Shown piece after piece: positions 4,516 to 7,335 of a stretch of 7,335 nucleotides of DNA. The stretch is from Bacillota bacterium. GTDB taxonomy: Bacteria; Bacillota; Dehalobacteriia; UBA4068; UBA4997. The stretch covers positions 1-7,335 of the forward strand of contig JAFQHB010000094.1 of NCBI GenBank assembly GCA_017398165.1, read 5' to 3'. The position numbers and the translations under genes were made by a program. Numbering within the stretch: position 1 is the stretch's first letter; each line of letters opens with the position of its first letter. The notes under the pieces were generated by a model, which ran no database searches, had not been told where the DNA came from, and saw only the letters and a list, made by a program, of their open reading frames with translations.

Positions 4516-6855
4516 CTACCTGCGGTAGAGCAGGCGCATGGCATTGAGCATACACAGCAGGGCGACGCCGGTATCGGCGAAAACCGCCAGCCAGAGATCG
4601 GCCATATGCATCAGACCGAGCAGCATCACGAGCATCTTGATGCCGAGCGCCAGCCAGACGTTTTGGCGGGCAATACGGCAGGTAGCCTGCGCCAGATCAA
4701 AAGCCTGCGGTACGGCCGAGAGGTTGGAATTCATAAAGACCAGATCGGCGGCCTCGATGGCGGCATCGGCACCCTGACCCATAGCTGCACCGACGTCTGC
4801 GCCGGCCAGCACAGGGGCATCGTTGATGCCGTCACCGACGTAGAGGATAGAGCCGTGCTGCTCACGGTGCTGCTGCATTTGGGTCAGCTTATCCTGCGGC
4901 AGCAGGTCGGCGTGGCAGGTATCCAGACCCAGCTCGTCACTGATGGCGCGGGCTGCGGCGGCGTTATCGCCGGTCAGCATTACCGTATGCAGGCCGCGCG
5001 CACGCATGGCGGCCACGGCGGCGGCGCTGTCGGCTTTGGGCTCATCTGTGATGGTGATGCGGCCGAGGTAGCGGCCGTGCAGGGCTACGCAGACCTCGGC
5101 ACCGGCAGTGGGGAGGGTATCAGCGGGGATATCAATACCGTTTTCGGCCAGCAGACGGCGGCTGCCGCAGAGAGCCGTACCCTCGGGCAGGTCGGCGCTG
5201 ATACCGCGGCCGGCGAGCTCCCGTGCGGCGGTGGCGGGGGAATAACTGATGCCGCGCTGCTCGCAGGCGGTCAGGATGCTTCTGGCGACAGGATGATTGG
5301 AGGATGCCTCGCAGGCGGCGGCGATACCGAGCAGCTCCTGCTCGGTGACGTTATCGGCAGGGGTGATCTGCTGCACGGTGAATGTGCCTTTGGTGAGGGT
5401 GCCGGTCTTATCCATCAGCACGGCGCGCACCCCGGCGAGGGCCTCAATGACGGCACCGCCCTTAAAGAGGATGCCGCAGCGGGATGCTGCACCGATACCG
5501 GCGAAGAAAGACAGCGGGATGCTGAGTACCAGCGCGCAGGGGCAGCTAATGACGAGGAATGTCAATGCGGTCTTTAGCCAATATATGAAATCACCGGTGA
5601 AAAGCGGCGGGATGACGGCCACCAGCACGGCGGCCAGCACCACCAGCGGCGTGTAGATGCGGGCAAAGCGGGTGATGAATTTATCTATCTGCGGTTTGTT
5701 GGCGGCGGCGTTCTCCACCGAATCGAGGATGCGGCTGACCATTGAATCGGCCAGCGGTTTATCGACGCGGATGGTCAGCAGACCATCGGTATTGAGGCAG
5801 CCGGAGAGGATGCTGTCGCCGGGGCGCACCGGGCGGGGTACCGGCTCGCCGGTGATGGCCGAGGTATCCAGCAGGCTTCGCCCGGTGAGAATGGTACCAT
5901 CCAGCGGGATACGATCGCCGGGGCGTACCAGTATGGTATCGCCGGGGCGGGCTGCGGCGGCGGGTATCGTCTGCTCGGTGCTGCCCTGCAGCAGGGTGAC
6001 GGTCTCCGGCCGCATATCGACGGCCTGCATGATCTGGCTGCGGCTTTTCTCGACGGCTTTATCCTGAAAGTACTCGCCGATGCGGTAAAACAGCATTACG
6101 CCGACGGCCTCGGGGTATTCCGCGATGCCGAATGCACCGAGGGTGGCCAGGCTCATCAGCAGATTTTCATCGAAAATCTGACCGCGGCGGATGTTGCCGA
6201 GGGCATTGAGCAGTACGCCGCAGCCCAACAGCAGGTAAGCCGGGATGAATGCCGCCAGCTGCCAGATCAGTGGCCGGGCGGTGAGGTGCAGCGCCATACC
6301 GATGATGAAAAGCAGTGCGCCCACCGGCAGCTCGACCGCCTCGGGCAGCAGGGAGGCGTGCGCATGATCGTGGCCGTGGGAATGACCGTGATCGTGTGCG
6401 TGACCGTGGCTGTGGCCGTGGGCGGCGGTGGGTTGTACCGTCACCTGCGGCTCGATACGTTGGCAGACGGCCTGTACCCGAGGCAGCAGCGAATCCGGAT
6501 CGGCAGCGGTCAGGCGCAGCTGTTTGTTGGCGTAGGTAATGACGGCCTTTTCTACCCCGGGCAGGTGCTGCAGGGCGTGCTCCATTTTGGCGGCGCAATT
6601 AGGGCAGCCGAGATCCTGCAGGGTATATACGGCGGTGCGGGCACCGGGTGTGTGATGCTCGTGATGTTCGTGATGTTGGTGAGAGCGGGAACAGCCGCTA
6701 TGCCCGTGGCCGTGTGCATCAGCGTGAGCATTGGCATCATCGTGGCTGCAGGTGCAGACCGCGGTGTGATGGTGATGTGCGTCTGTATGCTGGTGCTCGT
6801 GATTATGATTATGACTATCGTTATGTTTATGATTGTCTCTATCGTGAGTGGCCAT
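4516..6855 (-). CDS. cadA: P1B-type Zn/Cd-exporting ATPase with His-rich N-terminus
   Basis: A 779-residue heavy-metal pump that exports divalent soft metals across the cytoplasmic membrane using ATP. In order: a His-rich tract (4-68; 24 His, Cys34-Thr-Cys36); one heavy-metal-associated domain (about 74-142) with Cys84-Pro-Asn-Cys87; a second His tract (146-166); transmembrane helices from about 178; TGEP (335-338) in the actuator domain; CPC (438-440) in the metal-path helix; the phosphorylated Asp482 in DKTGT; HP (521-522) in the nucleotide domain; TGDN (628-631); GDGIND (674-679). Lys740 and Asp761 (ADTG) in the last two helices are the marks of the Zn/Cd/Pb class (P1B-2, CadA/ZntA), against Cu pumps. 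The frame opens upstream to GTG 6897, but that start and ATG 6891 lie inside the operator, at or just past the predicted transcript start, and lack a ribosome binding site. ATG 6855 has GAGG ten bases upstream. Regulation is probably metal-dependent derepression. Confidence 0.93.
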   Translation of the reverse strand: MATHDRDNHKHNDSHNHNHEHQHTDAHHHHTAVCTCSHDDANAHADAHGHGHSGCSRSHQHHEHHEHHTPGARTAVYTLQDLGCPNCAAKMEHALQHLPGVEKAVITYANKQLRLTAADPDSLLPRVQAVCQRIEPQVTVQPTAAHGHSHGHAHDHGHSHGHDHAHASLLPEAVELPVGALLFIIGMALHLTARPLIWQLAAFIPAYLLLGCGVLLNALGNIRRGQIFDENLLMSLATLGAFGIAEYPEAVGVMLFYRIGEYFQDKAVEKSRSQIMQAVDMRPETVTLLQGSTEQTIPAAAARPGDTILVRPGDRIPLDGTILTGRSLLDTSAITGEPVPRPVRPGDSILSGCLNTDGLLTIRVDKPLADSMVSRILDSVENAAANKPQIDKFITRFARIYTPLVVLAAVLVAVIPPLFTGDFIYWLKTALTFLVISCPCALVLSIPLSFFAGIGAASRCGILFKGGAVIEALAGVRAVLMDKTGTLTKGTFTVQQITPADNVTEQELLGIAAACEASSNHPVARSILTACEQRGISYSPATAARELAGRGISADLPEGTALCGSRRLLAENGIDIPADTLPTAGAEVCVALHGRYLGRITITDEPKADSAAAVAAMRARGLHTVMLTGDNAAAARAISDELGLDTCHADLLPQDKLTQMQQHREQHGSILYVGDGINDAPVLAGADVGAAMGQGADAAIEAADLVFMNSNLSAVPQAFDLAQATCRIARQNVWLALGIKMLVMLLGLMHMADLWLAVFADTGVALLCMLNAMRLLYRR
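6358..6420 (-). repeat. Alternating histidine repeat, codons 146-166 of the ATPase
   Basis: Residues 146-166 have His at every second position (11 His in 21 residues, separated by Gly, Ser, Ala or Asp). At DNA level this is a degenerate six-base periodicity that could expand or contract by slippage. It lies in the linker between the metal-binding domain and the first membrane helix. Confidence 0.85.
6652..6846 (-). repeat. N-terminal His-rich low-complexity tract of the ATPase
   Basis: Codons 4-68 contain 24 His, mixed with Asn, Asp, Glu, Ser and three Cys (34, 36, 55), including HHHH at 27-30 and HHEHHEHH near the end. It precedes the CxxC metal-binding domain and probably binds zinc or a similar ion. 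Confidence 0.85.
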
Positions 6856-6865
6856 TGGTTTGTGA

Positions 6866-6869
6866 CCTC
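6866..6869 (-). promoter_or_regulatory. Ribosome binding site of the ATPase gene
   Basis: GAGG on the minus strand (within CGAGGT) ten bases before ATG 6855. It is weaker than those of the neighbours but is the only candidate downstream of the predicted transcript start, so it decides between the three possible starts. Confidence 0.65.
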
Positions 6870-6883
6870 GCGGGGAATATTTT

Positions 6884-6915
6884 ATGAACATATGCACAAG
6901 TATTCATATGTTTAT
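6884..6915 (-). promoter_or_regulatory. ArsR/SmtB-like operator dyad
   Basis: An imperfect inverted repeat is centred on the AG at 6899-6900: 13 of its 16 paired positions match, with the mismatches near the centre and at one outer position. Read on the minus strand, the core ATATGAATACTTGTGCATAT (6909-6890) contains TGAA-N6-TGCA, one base from the TGAA-N6-TTCA pattern of SmtB/CzrA-type operators. It overlaps the -10 edge and the predicted start of transcription, the usual place for a metal-sensing repressor. No repressor gene lies in the window. Confidence 0.75.
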
Positions 6916-6942
6916 GATAGCACTCTGTCCGGGCGATGTCAA
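6914..6942 (-). promoter_or_regulatory. Promoter of the metal ATPase gene
   Basis: On the minus strand a perfect TTGACA (6942-6937) and TATCAT (6919-6914; five of six against TATAAT) are separated by exactly 17 bases. Transcription should start near 6907, inside the operator dyad, giving a leader of about 50 bases. Such a strong promoter with an operator over its start fits repression that is lifted by metal. Confidence 0.85.
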
Positions 6943-6948
6943 GAGTAT

Positions 6949-6984
6949 GGGGCTAAAATTAACAGCCTCCCGCTGGGGAGGCTG
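6949..6984 (-). terminator. Terminator after the methyltransferase gene
   Basis: CAGCCTCCC and GGGAGGCTG form a perfect 9-bp stem (6963-6971 with 6976-6984) with a four-base loop. On the minus strand it is followed by TTAATTTTAG. It lies about 40 bases after the methyltransferase stop and just before the ATPase promoter, so it separates the two transcripts. The tail is interrupted, so some read-through is possible. Confidence 0.7.
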
Positions 6985-7025
6985 ATGTGCGGTAAATTTT
7001 TTAGTTCTGGCTAATAAGTATGAAA

Positions 7026-7334
7026 TCAATCCCCGAAGCGGGCGGTGAGGAGGATCAGATCAATGGTGACCTCGGTAAAATCGGGGGTGGTGGGGATAGC
7101 GCCGGTATGGCCGAAAGAAAGCGGCGACATCCGCAGGAAATCGGCGGCCTGCGCCGGGGAGACGGGCAGGGTGTAGCGCAGGCGGGTCTGTGTGGCGGCA
7201 GCAGCAGCGGCATCAAATATATTGGCGGCATCGCTGGTGTGGCCGGGGGCGATACCCAGGCTGCGGCGCACCTGGCAGAGGTAATCCTCGCCGGGGATGA
7301 CCTTTAGCAGCAGACCGTCCGGGCGCAATACGCG
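7026..7334 (-). CDS. RlmA-like rRNA guanine-N1-methyltransferase, C-terminal part
   Basis: The frame enters from the right edge and ends at TGA 7028-7026, giving 103 visible residues; the start and the SAM-binding core are outside. The visible part opens with RVLRPDGLLLKVIPGEDYL, the late strand and loop of a class I SAM methyltransferase in which a Pro-Gly-x-x-x-Leu segment follows the sheet. It continues to DFLRMSPLSFGH, which resembles the LLxMTP/MgPsaxH segment of RlmA-type enzymes, and ends with a beta-rich VTIDLILLTARF. RlmA enzymes methylate N1 of guanine in 23S rRNA helix 35 and usually carry an N-terminal zinc site, which cannot be seen here. Another methyltransferase of the same fold is possible. 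It is transcribed towards the ATPase gene, but a terminator and a new promoter separate them. Confidence 0.65.
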   Translation of the reverse strand, partial: RVLRPDGLLLKVIPGEDYLCQVRRSLGIAPGHTSDAANIFDAAAAAATQTRLRYTLPVSPAQAADFLRMSPLSFGHTGAIPTTPDFTEVTIDLILLTARFGD

Positions 7335-7335
7335 G

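Noticed and set aside
4504..5577. Plus-strand open frame (357 codons) opposite the ATPase gene
   Set aside because: It is an antisense shadow of the catalytic half of the ATPase; it is Gly/Ala-rich, has no motif, and begins in the terminator tail.
6856..6897. Extension of the ATPase to GTG 6897 or ATG 6891
   Set aside because: Both codons lie inside the operator dyad at or next to the predicted transcript start and have no ribosome binding site.
6286..7014. Plus-strand open frame with hydrophobic Val/Met-rich segments that looks like a membrane protein
   Set aside because: The Val and Met runs are the reverse reading of the CAC and CAT histidine codons of the ATPase. The frame also runs through the promoter, operator and terminator, so it is an artefact.

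Overview
The window is GC-rich bacterial chromosome carrying six protein genes, of which the two at the ends are cut by the window edge. No RNA gene, insertion sequence, CRISPR array or phage gene was seen. The SpoIIQ-like M23 peptidase at the left edge points to an endospore-forming Firmicute. Together with the high GC, strong AGGAG-type ribosome binding sites and the pair of BaiN/COG2509 flavoproteins, it suggests a Clostridia-class gut-type anaerobe (Oscillospirales-like). The species cannot be named from the sequence alone.

Layout, left to right: (1) 2-661 (+), the C-terminal part of a SpoIIQ-like M23/LytM peptidase. (2) 764-823, a long hairpin with T-rich tails on both strands, read as a bidirectional terminator for the convergent genes around it. 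(3) 2438-828 and 3751-2501 (-), two flavoprotein genes in one apparent operon: BaiN/HI0933 type first, COG2509 type second. (4) 3752-4078, an intergenic region with divergent promoters for the flavoprotein operon and for the thioredoxin gene, and a structured leader on the thioredoxin side. (5) 4079-4408 (+), a short thioredoxin with a CGYC active site. (6) 4451-4493, a terminator shared with the convergent next gene. (7) 6855-4516 (-), a P1B-type Zn/Cd-exporting ATPase with two unusual histidine-rich tracts. (8) 6856-7025, a near-consensus promoter overlapped by an ArsR/SmtB-like operator dyad, then a terminator hairpin. (9) 7334-7026 (-), the C-terminal end of an RlmA-like 23S rRNA guanine-N1-methyltransferase.

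The genes do not form one pathway. The flavoproteins and the thioredoxin share a theme of redox chemistry and a divergent promoter region. The ATPase looks like a self-contained metal-resistance unit whose repressor is encoded elsewhere. I did not find a convincing undescribed system. The most informative signals are the metal-type operator-promoter, the His-rich domains of the ATPase, the CGYC thioredoxin with its structured leader, and the zinc-site-complete SpoIIQ homologue.
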